From: Methanolapillus ohkumae
GTDB lineage: Archaea > Halobacteriota > Methanosarcinia > Methanosarcinales > Methanosarcinaceae
Direction: 5' to 3'
DNA length: 64,000 bases
NCBI RefSeq assembly: GCF_032594355.1
Contig: NZ_CP131061.1
Location: forward strand, 372,001 to 436,000
Below are positions 47,427-56,525 of the stretch, piece after piece. Both the position numbers and the translations under genes were made by a program. The notes under the pieces are model-generated. The model searched no databases and was not told the origin of the DNA. It was given only the letters and a program-made list of their open reading frames with translations. Every line of letters begins with the position of its first letter. Position 1 is the stretch's first letter.

Positions 47427-47705
47427 TTATAATTTTTGATAATTTGATAATAAATGCAACCCATTATATATACTATTCTTCCGAGGTTGGATGGGTCTCT
47501 TTTTTTCGATCGGAGATTGCCCGCTTGGCAATGACTCGCTATCCGACCGGATTTGCTCGAAAGAAGGAGGGGTGTTTGACACACAGACACATTCCATTTC
47601 TTCTACACTTTTCTGAGACATGCCGCAAAGAGATAACAATAAAAAAATCAATAAAAACAGGATCGCTGAAAGAATATAATCTCGATATCTTCTATTTTTT
47701 GGCAC
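47427..47705 (-). pseudogene. Orphan N-terminus of a GLUG protein
   Basis: A 92-codon frame with one transmembrane helix (YILSAILFLLIFLLLSLC) and then EEMECVCVSNTPPSFE, which lines up with the ENACICDKE...APSFE and EIRCVCDTS segments of the full proteins. It stops where the beta domain should begin. The only start is GTG and no Shine-Dalgarno sequence is seen. The gene 3 promoter candidate lies inside it. It is probably the remnant of a fifth family member. Confidence 0.5.
47462..47475 (-). promoter_or_regulatory. TATA-box candidate of GLUG gene 3
   Basis: Minus strand AGTATATATAATGG within AATAGTATATATAAT, about 125 bp before the start, matching the gene 2 signal. Confidence 0.5.
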
Positions 47706-47887
47706 GGGTTGACCGGATTTTAAATTTTTAACCGGTGTTTTGTCTTGGAAGTGAATTGAAATAATTATCCCCGCATTTGAATTTTCTTAACGGCAAAATT
47801 TTAATATATTTTTAAAGAAATATTATTATGGGGAACCAAGTATAAAAAAATGATTTTATAATCTCAAAATAATATATATTAAAACTA

Positions 47888-48075
47888 AATGAAAATAAAA
47901 ACAAAATAAAAATGAAAATAAAAACAAAATAAAAATGAAAGTAAAAATGAAAATAAAAATGAAAGTAAAAATGAAAATAAAAATGAAAGTAAAAATGAAA
48001 ATAAAAATGAAAGTAAAAATGAAAATAAAAACAAAAGTAAAAACGAAAGTAAAAATGAAAATAAAAACAAAAATA
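47888..48075 (+). repeat. A-rich 24-bp-type tandem repeat downstream of GLUG gene 4
   Basis: Alternating AAAATGAAAATAAAAATGAA and AGTAAAAATGAA blocks with AAAACAAAAT variants. The plus frame reads KVKMKIKMK and is not a gene. Confidence 0.88.
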
Positions 48076-48147
48076 ATGAAAAATCAGAATAAAATAAAAA
48101 ACCAGAATAAAGTGAATATCGGGGGATTGAAAAAATAGAATTAAAAA

Positions 48148-48190
48148 AGAAAAAGAAAGGAATTGTTTTGAACAATTCTTTTCTTCACTG
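48148..48190 (-). terminator. Terminator of GLUG gene 4
   Basis: On the minus strand GAAAAGAATTGTT-CAAA-ACAATTCCTTTC followed by TTTTTC. It shares the AGGAATTGTT core with the terminators of genes 1 and 2. Confidence 0.75.
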
Positions 48191-48207
48191 TTTTTTAATT
48201 TAAGGTG

Positions 48208-51200
48208 TTAAAGCCATGCCGGTGGATTTGTCGGATAAGCCGTTTCATCTTGCCAAGTCAAAACCGGCAATGGGTAGGTGATATCTCCCATTTTCCATGT
48301 CGGATCCAGTCCAAAACTCCACTGGAGTTTTGTGTTGTAAAACGCCATGCTTTTTGCGGTATCTTTGCTGATATTTTCACCATCTTTTTCATTGACGATG
48401 GCATTCAATGAAAGTCCGCCGGTTCGAACCATGTTTTCATAGGCATAGTTACCCGAAAATGAATTTCCATTTCCTTGCACATTTCCGTAAATTCGGCTGA
48501 CATTTTTATCGAATCCGGTATCCACTTTTACAATCGAATTCAATGCGACACAGTTTTGGATGGAACCATTTTCATTGACTTGTCCGGCAATCCCGCCGAT
48601 GTAATTTATTGTTCCATTAATGTCTCCGGTTGCGTAACACTTGCTGATATTGTTGTAAACTTCTGTATAAGTGGTGGAATTGGCATAAGCATAACCAACA
48701 ATTCCACCTGTGTAATTTGTTCCGCTTACCTTTCCGGTTGAATAACAATTTAAGATCTCATTTTTTGTATCCGAAGACGCGTTTAGTGTCATGTTTCCGA
48801 CAATTCCGCCTGTGCAATTTTTTCCGGCTACATCTCCGGCCGAATAACTTTTTTCAATGGTTGAATTTGTTATCATGCCGGCTAAGCCCCCCACACTGTA
48901 GGATGTTCCGGAAACATCTCCGGCCGAATAACTTTTTTCAATGGTTGAATTTGTCATTACCCCCGCAATTCCTCCAATGTTATATAAACCATCTATGGTT
49001 CCTTCAAAATAAAAATTATCCACCGTTGAATTATTAAGTTCACCGACGCCTCCGCTGGTATTTCGGTTTGTTCCATTCACCTCCGCCCAGGCTTTTGAGT
49101 CTTTTATGGTGGAATTATTTGAAGTTCCGGCAAAACCTCCAAGGCGCATGCCGCCACTTATTTCTCCTCTTGCGGTTGAGTTTTCAATGATTGAATTTGT
49201 CACACTTCCGGCAAAAATTCCTCCATTTTGATTCACCACAATGACTACATATGAATTTGAATTTTTAATATTTCCGTTGGAAATACTGTTCGCAATTCCT
49301 CCGGCACCCGCGGTTGAAGTAATCATTCCTCTGTAATTTGAATCCGTAATATTTCCTTCAAGCGTTCCGACTAATCCTCCAATGCCATTTCCTTTAACGT
49401 CCATCATTGAAGATGATTTTTCGATTTCGATTTTGGATCCATTTCCGACAAGGCCGCCAACGCGTTCGGCGCTGCTATTCACAAGCCCGTCACTCTTATT
49501 TCCTGTAAAAAAACCGTTGAGCAGTCCATTCGCATGGATATCGATGTGTCCCTTCATTTTCTCTCCGGAATCAGTCGTATTGATATTTCCTTCCAAAACG
49601 GCATTCATCGTTCCATTGATTTTTCCGGTCCATGTTCCGTCTACGAGAGCATTTGAAAAATCTTGGTTTATAAATTCATTTTTAGGGATGCCATTCACGG
49701 TTCCGTTAAATTTTCCATTCATTTTTCCATTCACGGTTCCGTTGAATTTTCCATCATAGCTTCCATTGAATTCCCCGTCTATTTTTCCAATTACTCTCCC
49801 GTCCATGGTTCCGTCAAAAGAGCCGTTGAGTTCTTTGAAGTATTTACCATTTATCGATTCATCTGTTACTGATTTTTTCCCTGGAATCGCATGAGAATTA
49901 AATATTGTGGACTGATTGATAAACGTGCCCGAAATTCCTCCGATACTATGGGTGTTCGAACTGACATTTCCTGTAAAGGTCGAATTATTGATGTGAACGG
50001 AGTCAGATGCTTTTCCGGTCAATCCTCCGGTCGACACACCAACCGCGGTGATATTTCCAACGGCATGAGAGGATTCAATCGTTGCGTTATGGAAACTACC
50101 GGCAAGACCGCCGACTTCAAAACCAGTATCTTTCCCGGAAACATTTCCGGTGAAATTGGATTGTTTTATGCTCAGATTCTTTGAATAACCGACAATTCCT
50201 CCGATATCGCTTTTATTTCCTATAATCTCTGCCTGAATTTGAATATTCTCCGCCGCCGAATCAATCGGCTCTGCCTTTCCGACAAGTCCGCCGACGAATG
50301 TCCCTCCTTTAACGGTTGAGTTTTTCACGAGGATATTGGTAAAATTCGTCTCAAGACTGTATCCGGCAAGTGTGCCGATATAACTCATATTGTTCAGGTC
50401 GGTTCCGTCAATGGTCATATTATCCAGAACTAAATTCTGAATGGTTGAGCCGTTTGTTCCGCCAAATAATCCGCCATTGTTTGAAGAAATCGTATTGTTG
50501 TTACTGGGGGTTGAATGGAAATTCAAAAGTGTATGGTTTTGTCCATCCAAGTTTCCCTGAAATAAGCGGCTGTTTTCATGATCAAATGATAAAGTTGCAT
50601 CTCCTTTCTGTTTTGCAACGCCGATGGAAACCCATCCTTTTTCCGGGTCAATCGGGGATAATCCTCGGTTGTGAGGGGTGGCTCCGCCGTTGGTTCCCAT
50701 GTTCCAGTCGTTTGGAAGCGTCATGGTTTGACTCAGGATAAAATACCGTCCGCTTGCGTTATTTCCGCTCTCCCCTGTATAATATCGAAGAGCATCCAGC
50801 TGGACAATGTTTTGAAGGACAAAAGGATTATTAGACGCCCCGGTTCCAGATTCAAACGGATAGTGAGCCCCTCTGGAAACTCCTTCCTGAATGTCAATAT
50901 AAATTTTAAAATTAAAATTATTAAAATCTTTGATATTGTTCAGCGGGTCATTTGGATGGCTGTCGTTTGGATGAATGGATACCAAATATTTTCCATTGGC
51001 CGCATCAAAATCCGTAAAGTCCGCGGACATTCTGCCGGTAAAATCCGAGTTGAGCTGGTTGTATTGAGCAAATACCGTTGAGAAAGTTTTCTTGGGGTCA
51101 TCCATGGTTAAAATAACACGAAGTGTGTTGTCATTATCATAATTGTAATCATAAAGTTCCAAGGAAGCGATCTCCGGAATCGAACGTTCCCCGTCTCCTC

Positions 51201-51444
51201 CCGGAAGAACCGGGACCGATGGGGGTGTTGACGGTGTGGATGAAGACGGTGGCGAAACCGTGTATTCAAATCCGGAACTCCGGTTGGAGGAGGTATCGCA
51301 CACACATCGGATTTCCTTATTTCCTCCAAATCCGGAATATAGCATAAAAAGAAGCAAGAGAAGAAGTAAAATAATAATCAATGCCAATATCCGGTTTTTT
51401 GTTTTTTGATCTTTTGTTTTTTGAGATTGTACTTTTGAATCCAT
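48208..51444 (-). CDS. GLUG-repeat membrane-anchored surface protein 4, with N-G tetrad insert
   Basis: The largest paralogue, 1078 residues: anchor helix (about 19-38), EIRCVCDTS (C47, C49), Ser/Pro linker (54-82), opening domain SLELYDYNYDNDNTLRVILT, HYPFESGTGASNNPFVLQNI (195-213), then GLUG repeats to about residue 1000 and the C-terminal YPLPVLTWQDETAYPTNPPA. Residues about 531-655 (DNA 49480-49854) replace GLUG units with a tract of four-residue periodicity, for example FNGTVNGKMNGKFNGTVNG, which none of the other three has. A long-range adhesive stalk is a reasonable inference. A TATA-like TTTTTATAAC lies about 70 bp upstream. Confidence 0.85.
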   Translation of the reverse strand: MDSKVQSQKTKDQKTKNRILALIIILLLLLLLFMLYSGFGGNKEIRCVCDTSSNRSSGFEYTVSPPSSSTPSTPPSVPVLPGGDGERSIPEIASLELYDYNYDNDNTLRVILTMDDPKKTFSTVFAQYNQLNSDFTGRMSADFTDFDAANGKYLVSIHPNDSHPNDPLNNIKDFNNFNFKIYIDIQEGVSRGAHYPFESGTGASNNPFVLQNIVQLDALRYYTGESGNNASGRYFILSQTMTLPNDWNMGTNGGATPHNRGLSPIDPEKGWVSIGVAKQKGDATLSFDHENSRLFQGNLDGQNHTLLNFHSTPSNNNTISSNNGGLFGGTNGSTIQNLVLDNMTIDGTDLNNMSYIGTLAGYSLETNFTNILVKNSTVKGGTFVGGLVGKAEPIDSAAENIQIQAEIIGNKSDIGGIVGYSKNLSIKQSNFTGNVSGKDTGFEVGGLAGSFHNATIESSHAVGNITAVGVSTGGLTGKASDSVHINNSTFTGNVSSNTHSIGGISGTFINQSTIFNSHAIPGKKSVTDESINGKYFKELNGSFDGTMDGRVIGKIDGEFNGSYDGKFNGTVNGKMNGKFNGTVNGIPKNEFINQDFSNALVDGTWTGKINGTMNAVLEGNINTTDSGEKMKGHIDIHANGLLNGFFTGNKSDGLVNSSAERVGGLVGNGSKIEIEKSSSMMDVKGNGIGGLVGTLEGNITDSNYRGMITSTAGAGGIANSISNGNIKNSNSYVVIVVNQNGGIFAGSVTNSIIENSTARGEISGGMRLGGFAGTSNNSTIKDSKAWAEVNGTNRNTSGGVGELNNSTVDNFYFEGTIDGLYNIGGIAGVMTNSTIEKSYSAGDVSGTSYSVGGLAGMITNSTIEKSYSAGDVAGKNCTGGIVGNMTLNASSDTKNEILNCYSTGKVSGTNYTGGIVGYAYANSTTYTEVYNNISKCYATGDINGTINYIGGIAGQVNENGSIQNCVALNSIVKVDTGFDKNVSRIYGNVQGNGNSFSGNYAYENMVRTGGLSLNAIVNEKDGENISKDTAKSMAFYNTKLQWSFGLDPTWKMGDITYPLPVLTWQDETAYPTNPPAWL

Positions 51445-51881
51445 ATTATTACCTGTAAATTATTATATCTATAATATACTAAAATCTAACCTATATTTTT
51501 GTTTGGGTAGTTATAAAAAGTTTTCCATATAATATTTTACAAACATTTAATGAACTCCTATGAAAATAATGGTCGAAATTAAAAAAGTAAATCCCTGTGT
51601 TTCTGCCGGCAAAAATCATTGTAAACGGAGTCGGAATATATTTATAGTTTACATTCTTCAGAATGTTTCAAATTTTGCAGCTCCTTTTTCTTCTTTCATT
51701 GCCTACGGCAATGACAGGAAAAGAAAAGACAAAATAGACGAAAAATTTAAAAAACATTTTGTCGAAAAATAATATCTCTAATAAACATTTCATAGCTTCA
51801 TAAATTATTTTCATAATATAACTTATAACTTCCAAATCATTACTCACAATTATTTATACAAAAAGAGGAGGCTTATTTTCT
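51445..51881. other. Divergent spacer between GLUG gene 4 and pycB (437 bp)
   Basis: Contains a minus-strand TATA candidate (51509-51520) for gene 4 and AT-rich sequence upstream of pycB. A short plus frame (51560-51772) has no start signal and is not accepted. Confidence 0.5.
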
Positions 51882-53636
51882 ATGGCCGTAAAAATTACAG
51901 AAACCGTTCTTCGAGATGCGCATCAATCTTTAATCGCGACCCGAATGAGAACACGCGACATGCTTGACGTTGTTGAAAAATTGGATCAAGTCGGATATTA
52001 TTCCCTGGAAATGTGGGGTGGAGCCACATTTGACACCTGTATCCGTTACTTAAACGAGGATCCTTGGCAGCGCTTGCGGGACATCAAATCCCGGATGAAA
52101 AAAACACCGGCTCAAATGCTTCTTCGTGGGCAAAACCTTGTCGGATATCGCCATTATCCGGATGACGTCGTCCGTCGCTTTGTCGGAAAAGCATACGAAA
52201 ACGGAATTGATATCTTCAGAATCTTTGACGCGGTGAATGATTTTAGAAATATTCAGTCCTCCGTCACCGCCGCGAAATCTGCCGGCGCACATGTTCAGGG
52301 AACGGTCTGCTATACCATCAGCCCCGTTCACACCACGGAAACATTTGTCCAAATGGCAAAAACATTGGAAGAAATGGGCTCCGATTCCATTTGCATCAAA
52401 GATATGGCCGGCCTGATGTCTCCAGCCGCGGCATCCGCGATTGTCGCCGGCATGAAGGAAGAAGTTTCCATCCCGATTTGCCTTCACTCCCACTGTACAT
52501 CCGGCATGGCGCCGATTACCTATTATGCGGCGGTTTTGGCCGGTGTTGATATTATTGACACCGCGGTCTCTCCGTTTGGGTGGGGAAGTTCCCAACCGCC
52601 GACGGAAGCCCTGATCGCGTCGCTTGCAAAAACGCCGTACGATACCGGTATTAATCTGGAAAAATTCAAGGAAATCACGCCGTTTTTCAAAAATGTCAAA
52701 GAAAAATACGCGACAATCTGCGACCCGATTTCGGAGACGATTGACACCAACGTTTTGTTGTACCAAATTCCGGGCGGCATGCTGTCTAACTTGGTTTCTC
52801 AGTTAAAAGAGCAAAACGCATTGGACAAGTATGAAGCGGTTTTGGCGGAAATGCCCAAAGTCCGGGCGGAACTCGGATACCCGCCGCTCGTCACCCCGAC
52901 CAGTCAGATTGTCGGAACACAAGCGGTTTTGAATGTGATTATGGGCGAACGTTACAAAGTCATTCCCAAAGAAGTTAAGGATTATGTGCGCGGATATTAC
53001 GGAAAAACCCCGGCACCGATTTCGGAAGAAATGATTTCCCGTGTGATTGAAGGTGAACGCCCAATTACGGTTCGTCCGGCGGATTTGCTCAAACCGGAAT
53101 ATGATAAGATGAAAAAGGAAGCTGAAAGCTTAGGCATCGCCAAATCGGAAGAAGACATCTTGACTTATATTCTCTATCCCGCGATTGCGCCCAAATTCCT
53201 CAAAGGCGAAGCGGTGGAAGAAGAATTGATCTGTGACTGTAAAATTCCGGCAGCCGTTGAATATTTTGGAATTCCGACCGAGTTTCGCGTGGAAGTGGAT
53301 GGCAATGTCTTTGACATCAAAGTGGAACCCAAAGAGCCGTCGGGAAAAGGAAACGGATCTGCTTCCGCCGGCAGCGGTAAATCAAAACCGGCAGCTGACG
53401 GCAAAGCCTCCAAGGCAGGGCATCCGGGAGCGGTTTGCAGTTCCATGCAAGGCATGATTTTGTCCATCAAAACAAAAGTCGGAGATCACGTCTCAGAGGG
53501 AAGTCCGATTTGTGTGATTGAAGCCATGAAGATGGAAAATGCGGTCGGTGCACCGAGAAGCGGAACGGTGAAAGAAATCATTGTCGCTGAGGGTGATACG
53601 GTTTCTAATGGCGACGTTTTGATGATTATTGAGTAA
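51882..53636 (+). CDS. pycB: Pyruvate carboxylase subunit B (carboxyltransferase plus biotin carrier)
   Basis: The two-subunit archaeal pyruvate carboxylase makes oxaloacetate from pyruvate and bicarbonate. This 584-residue subunit has the carboxyltransferase TIM barrel (VLRDAHQSLIATRMRT, EMWGGATFD, DIFRIFDAVND, CIKDMAGLMSP with the carboxylated Lys equivalent, HSHCTSG metal His pair), the PYC/OADA conserved domain (about 310-450), an Ala/Gly/Ser linker and a C-terminal biotinyl domain with EAMKMENA (biotinylated K550). GAGGAGG lies about 11 nt before the ATG. pycA follows 16 bp after the stop and birA, which would biotinylate it, is next. Confidence 0.95.
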   Translation: MAVKITETVLRDAHQSLIATRMRTRDMLDVVEKLDQVGYYSLEMWGGATFDTCIRYLNEDPWQRLRDIKSRMKKTPAQMLLRGQNLVGYRHYPDDVVRRFVGKAYENGIDIFRIFDAVNDFRNIQSSVTAAKSAGAHVQGTVCYTISPVHTTETFVQMAKTLEEMGSDSICIKDMAGLMSPAAASAIVAGMKEEVSIPICLHSHCTSGMAPITYYAAVLAGVDIIDTAVSPFGWGSSQPPTEALIASLAKTPYDTGINLEKFKEITPFFKNVKEKYATICDPISETIDTNVLLYQIPGGMLSNLVSQLKEQNALDKYEAVLAEMPKVRAELGYPPLVTPTSQIVGTQAVLNVIMGERYKVIPKEVKDYVRGYYGKTPAPISEEMISRVIEGERPITVRPADLLKPEYDKMKKEAESLGIAKSEEDILTYILYPAIAPKFLKGEAVEEELICDCKIPAAVEYFGIPTEFRVEVDGNVFDIKVEPKEPSGKGNGSASAGSGKSKPAADGKASKAGHPGAVCSSMQGMILSIKTKVGDHVSEGSPICVIEAMKMENAVGAPRSGTVKEIIVAEGDTVSNGDVLMIIE

Positions 53637-53652
53637 ACCGGAGGATTATTCT

Positions 53653-55155
53653 GTGTTTCAAAAAATATTGGTCGCCAACCGCGGTGAAATCGCGATTCGT
53701 GTCATGAGAGCTTGCCGTGAACTGGACATTAAGTCCGGTGCCATTTATTCGGAAGCCGACAACAAGGCATTGTTTGCGATGTATGCCGATGAAGCAAGTC
53801 CGGTCGGACCGGCTCCGGCTTCTCAAAGCTACCTCAACATCGAAAAAATTATCCAAATCGCAAAGCAAACCGGTTGTGATGCGGTTCACCCGGGCTACGG
53901 GTTTTTGTCCGAAAATGCCAAATTCGCGAGACGGTGCGAGGAAGAAGGAATTGTTTTTATCGGTCCGCCGGCGCATGTGATTGAAAAATTAGGCAGCAAA
54001 ATTGAATCCCGAAAAATTGCAAAGAAAGCGGGCATTCCGACGGTTCCGGGGACGGAAGACGCGGTGACCGATGTCAAAGAAGCGATTGCGGTCGCAAAAG
54101 AAATCGGCTATCCGGTTCTCATCAAAGCGTCGGCCGGAGGTGGCGGAATTGGCATGCGTGTGGTCAACAGCGAAAGTGAATTCAAAGACGCGCTTGAAAC
54201 GACGATGCGATTGGCCGGGTCGGCTTTTGGGGATTCGTCGGTTTTTATTGAAAAATACATTTTAAATCCAAGACACATTGAAATTCAAATTCTGGCCGAC
54301 AAATACGGTCATATTATCCATTTGGGCGACCGGGAATGTTCCATTCAGCGCCGCCACCAAAAACTTATCGAGGAATCGCCGTCTCCGATTATGACGCCGG
54401 AGCTTCGAAAAAAGATGGGGGACGCGGCCGTTGCTGCCGCCAAAGTGGCCGGCTATGAAAATGCCGGGACGGTGGAATTCATTTATTCCAACGGTCAATT
54501 TTATTTCTTGGAGGTTAACACCCGGCTTCAAGTGGAACATGGCATTACGGAGCTTGTCACCGGTTTGGATTTGGTCAAGCATCAAATTCGGATCGCGCAA
54601 GGAATGCCACTTGAATTAAAGCAGGAAGATATTCAAATCCGCGGTCATGCGATTGAATGCCGTCTCAATGCCGAAGACCCGCTCAACGATTTTGCGCCGT
54701 CTCCCGGAAAAATCAAGCGTTATCGCTCGTCCGGCGGTCCGGGTATTCGAGTGGACAGTGGTGTTCACGTCGGGTATACGATTTCTCCGTATTACGATTC
54801 GATGATTTCAAAGCTGTGTGCTTATGGACAAGACCGCGATGAAGCGATTGCTCGTATGAAACGCGCGCTTTATGAATATGTGGTGGTTGGCGTAACCACA
54901 AACATCCCGTTCCATAAAGCGGTGATGGAAAACCCGGAATTTGCCAAAGGAAATTTATCCACCAAATTTATTGACAACAATAACATCGTGGATGCGGTTC
55001 GGGATGTTCTTCTTCGGGATTCCGCGAAGGGAGCAACGCTTGCATCCGCGCTGGACAATGATGAAGTGGTGATTGCTGCCATTTCAGCGGCGGTCAGCAC
55101 CTACATTTCCAACATTGCGGAAATCGAATCCGGAAAAAAATCTAAAAAGAAATAA
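53653..55155 (+). CDS. pycA: Pyruvate carboxylase subunit A (biotin carboxylase)
   Basis: The ATP-grasp subunit that carboxylates biotin on PycB. The 500-residue protein begins MFQKILVANRGEIAIRVMRA and shows HPGYGFLSEN, KASAGGGGIGMRVV (ATP-binding glycine loop), HIEIQILADKYGHIIHLGDR, ECSIQRRHQKLIEE, EFIYSNGQFYFLEVNTRLQV and GHAIECRLNAED, all standard biotin carboxylase elements. I start at GTG 53653, which has GGAGG 8 nt upstream; a TTG at 53629 inside pycB is in frame but would add eight non-conserved residues. The C-terminal 20 residues are basic (SGKKSKKK). It is co-transcribed with pycB. Confidence 0.95.
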   Translation: MFQKILVANRGEIAIRVMRACRELDIKSGAIYSEADNKALFAMYADEASPVGPAPASQSYLNIEKIIQIAKQTGCDAVHPGYGFLSENAKFARRCEEEGIVFIGPPAHVIEKLGSKIESRKIAKKAGIPTVPGTEDAVTDVKEAIAVAKEIGYPVLIKASAGGGGIGMRVVNSESEFKDALETTMRLAGSAFGDSSVFIEKYILNPRHIEIQILADKYGHIIHLGDRECSIQRRHQKLIEESPSPIMTPELRKKMGDAAVAAAKVAGYENAGTVEFIYSNGQFYFLEVNTRLQVEHGITELVTGLDLVKHQIRIAQGMPLELKQEDIQIRGHAIECRLNAEDPLNDFAPSPGKIKRYRSSGGPGIRVDSGVHVGYTISPYYDSMISKLCAYGQDRDEAIARMKRALYEYVVVGVTTNIPFHKAVMENPEFAKGNLSTKFIDNNNIVDAVRDVLLRDSAKGATLASALDNDEVVIAAISAAVSTYISNIAEIESGKKSKKK

Positions 55156-55526
55156 CAAATGAAAAAGTGAAAAATAAAAATGATTTCCATCATTTCAAAT
55201 GTTTTGGAACAATCATTTTTATTTGCCCTCTTTTTCTTGAATTGTTTATTTTATTCAATACATAATTATATAAATATGCACGCGGATTTCAGTTTATTAA
55301 TAATTTTATCAAATTTTTATTGAGTTTATTTGATTTAGTTTAAGGAATTTTTGAATCACATTCTAAAATGATATTTCAAATCATTACTTAAATGATATTT
55401 CAAATCATTACTTAAATGATATTTTAATTGTTAAAATCATATTTTAAAGTCATACCTTTAAATCCTGTTAAATCATATTTCCAAATTATATTATATCTCA
55501 TTAAAAAATCAAAAGGAAGTTTTCGG
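55156..55526. other. Spacer between pycA and birA (371 bp)
   Basis: AT-rich. It contains a 24-bp tandem repeat (55366-55413, partial third copy to 55440) whose units are themselves partly palindromic. A TATA-like TATTATATC (55488-55496) lies about 30 bp before birA. Confidence 0.5.
55366..55440 (+). repeat. 24-bp repeat with internal dyad upstream of birA
   Basis: AAATGATATTTCAAATCATT plus ACTT at 55366-55389 and 55390-55413, then a diverged copy. Each unit contains ATGAT-N7-ATCAT, so it could be a DNA-binding site; the birA product carries an HTH, so autoregulation is one possibility. Confidence 0.65.
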
Positions 55527-56501
55527 ATGAAAAGCAAAAGGGCTGAAATTATCAACGCTTTTAAGGCGGCTGACGGAAAAACGATCTCCGGCGAAGACTT
55601 AGGAGACCAGCTCGGCATTTCAAGGACCATGGTGTGCAAATACATCAAAGGTCTCCGGGAGGATGGTTATGAAATTCAATCCTCTCCTAAAAAAGGGTAT
55701 ACGTTAAAGTCGGTTCCAAAGCTTCTTTATCCGGAAGAAATTCTTTCCGGCCTGAATACCACGCTTTTTGGAAAAAATATTCATTATTATGATGAAGCGG
55801 GATCATCCAACGATATTGCCAAAAAGCTGGCGCCTGTGGTGGAAGAGGGAACGATTATCGTTGTGGAGCAGCAAACCGGTGGTCGGGGCCGGCTCGGACG
55901 GAAATGGGCGTCTCCCAAAGGCGGTATTTGGTTTTCCATCATTTTAAAACCGAAAGTGGCGCTCAGCGCCGCATCCCGTCTGACGCTGACGGTTGGGCTG
56001 AGTGTGACCAACACGTTGATTCAGTATGGAATTCCGGCCCGGATCAAGTGGCCCAATGATGTTTTAATTAACGGCAAAAAGGTTTGCGGGATTTTAACGG
56101 AAGTGGAAGCGGAAATTGATACCATCGAATTCGTAATTATCGGTGTCGGAATCAATGCCAACATGAGTTTAAAGGATATTCCGGAAGACCTTCGGGAGAA
56201 TTCGACCACGCTTCGGGACGAAATCGGAAAAAGTATTGACCGGGTGGATTTTTTGCAGAAATTATTGCATGAAATGGAACAGCAATACATTCGGTTTAAC
56301 ACACAGCCGTTTGGGGAAATTTTAAGCGACATTGTTTCGTTGTCGGACACGGTGGGACGGGATGTCAAAGTCACCATGCCGAATCGGATTGTCGAAGGAA
56401 AAGTGGTCGGCATTTCAAAATCCGGCGCGCTTCTTTTAAAAAAGGAAGATGGGGAAGTGGAAGAAATTATTGCCGGTCGGTGTATTTATTCCAAAAAATA
56501 A
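55527..56501 (+). CDS. birA: Biotin-protein ligase with N-terminal HTH (BirA)
   Basis: Attaches biotin to PycB and, by its winged-helix domain, may repress biotin-related genes. The 324-residue protein starts at ATG 55527 (GGAAG 8 nt upstream); a longer frame from 55428 adds non-conserved residues. The N-terminal HTH reads ISGEDLGDQLGISRTMVCKY (about 20-40). The ligase core has EAGSSNDIAKKLA, the biotinyl-AMP loop GGRGRLGRKWASP (about 115-127), KWPNDVLINGKKVCGIL and GVGINAN. The C-terminal SH3-like domain ends VEEIIAGRCIYSKK. Its place directly after pycBA fits its main substrate. Confidence 0.94.
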   Translation: MKSKRAEIINAFKAADGKTISGEDLGDQLGISRTMVCKYIKGLREDGYEIQSSPKKGYTLKSVPKLLYPEEILSGLNTTLFGKNIHYYDEAGSSNDIAKKLAPVVEEGTIIVVEQQTGGRGRLGRKWASPKGGIWFSIILKPKVALSAASRLTLTVGLSVTNTLIQYGIPARIKWPNDVLINGKKVCGILTEVEAEIDTIEFVIIGVGINANMSLKDIPEDLRENSTTLRDEIGKSIDRVDFLQKLLHEMEQQYIRFNTQPFGEILSDIVSLSDTVGRDVKVTMPNRIVEGKVVGISKSGALLLKKEDGEVEEIIAGRCIYSKK

Positions 56502-56525
56502 GGAACTCATAAAACCGAGGATGAA

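Larger units (their letters stand above)
47706..48207. other. 3' flank of GLUG gene 4 (502 bp)
   Basis: Dominated by an A-rich tandem repeat (47888-48075) and the gene 4 terminator (48150-48190). No gene. Confidence 0.6.

Noticed and set aside
47935..48138. Lys/Met-rich ORF (KMKIKMKVK)
   Set aside because: Pure translation of a simple repeat.
38074..51081. Many plus-strand ORFs opposite the GLUG genes
   Set aside because: They arise because GGLVG/NNS repeat codons leave the opposite strand open; they have no independent signals and repeat with the same period.
51560..51772. 70-codon ORF before pycB
   Set aside because: No Shine-Dalgarno sequence, no family pattern, and it lies in the divergent promoter region.
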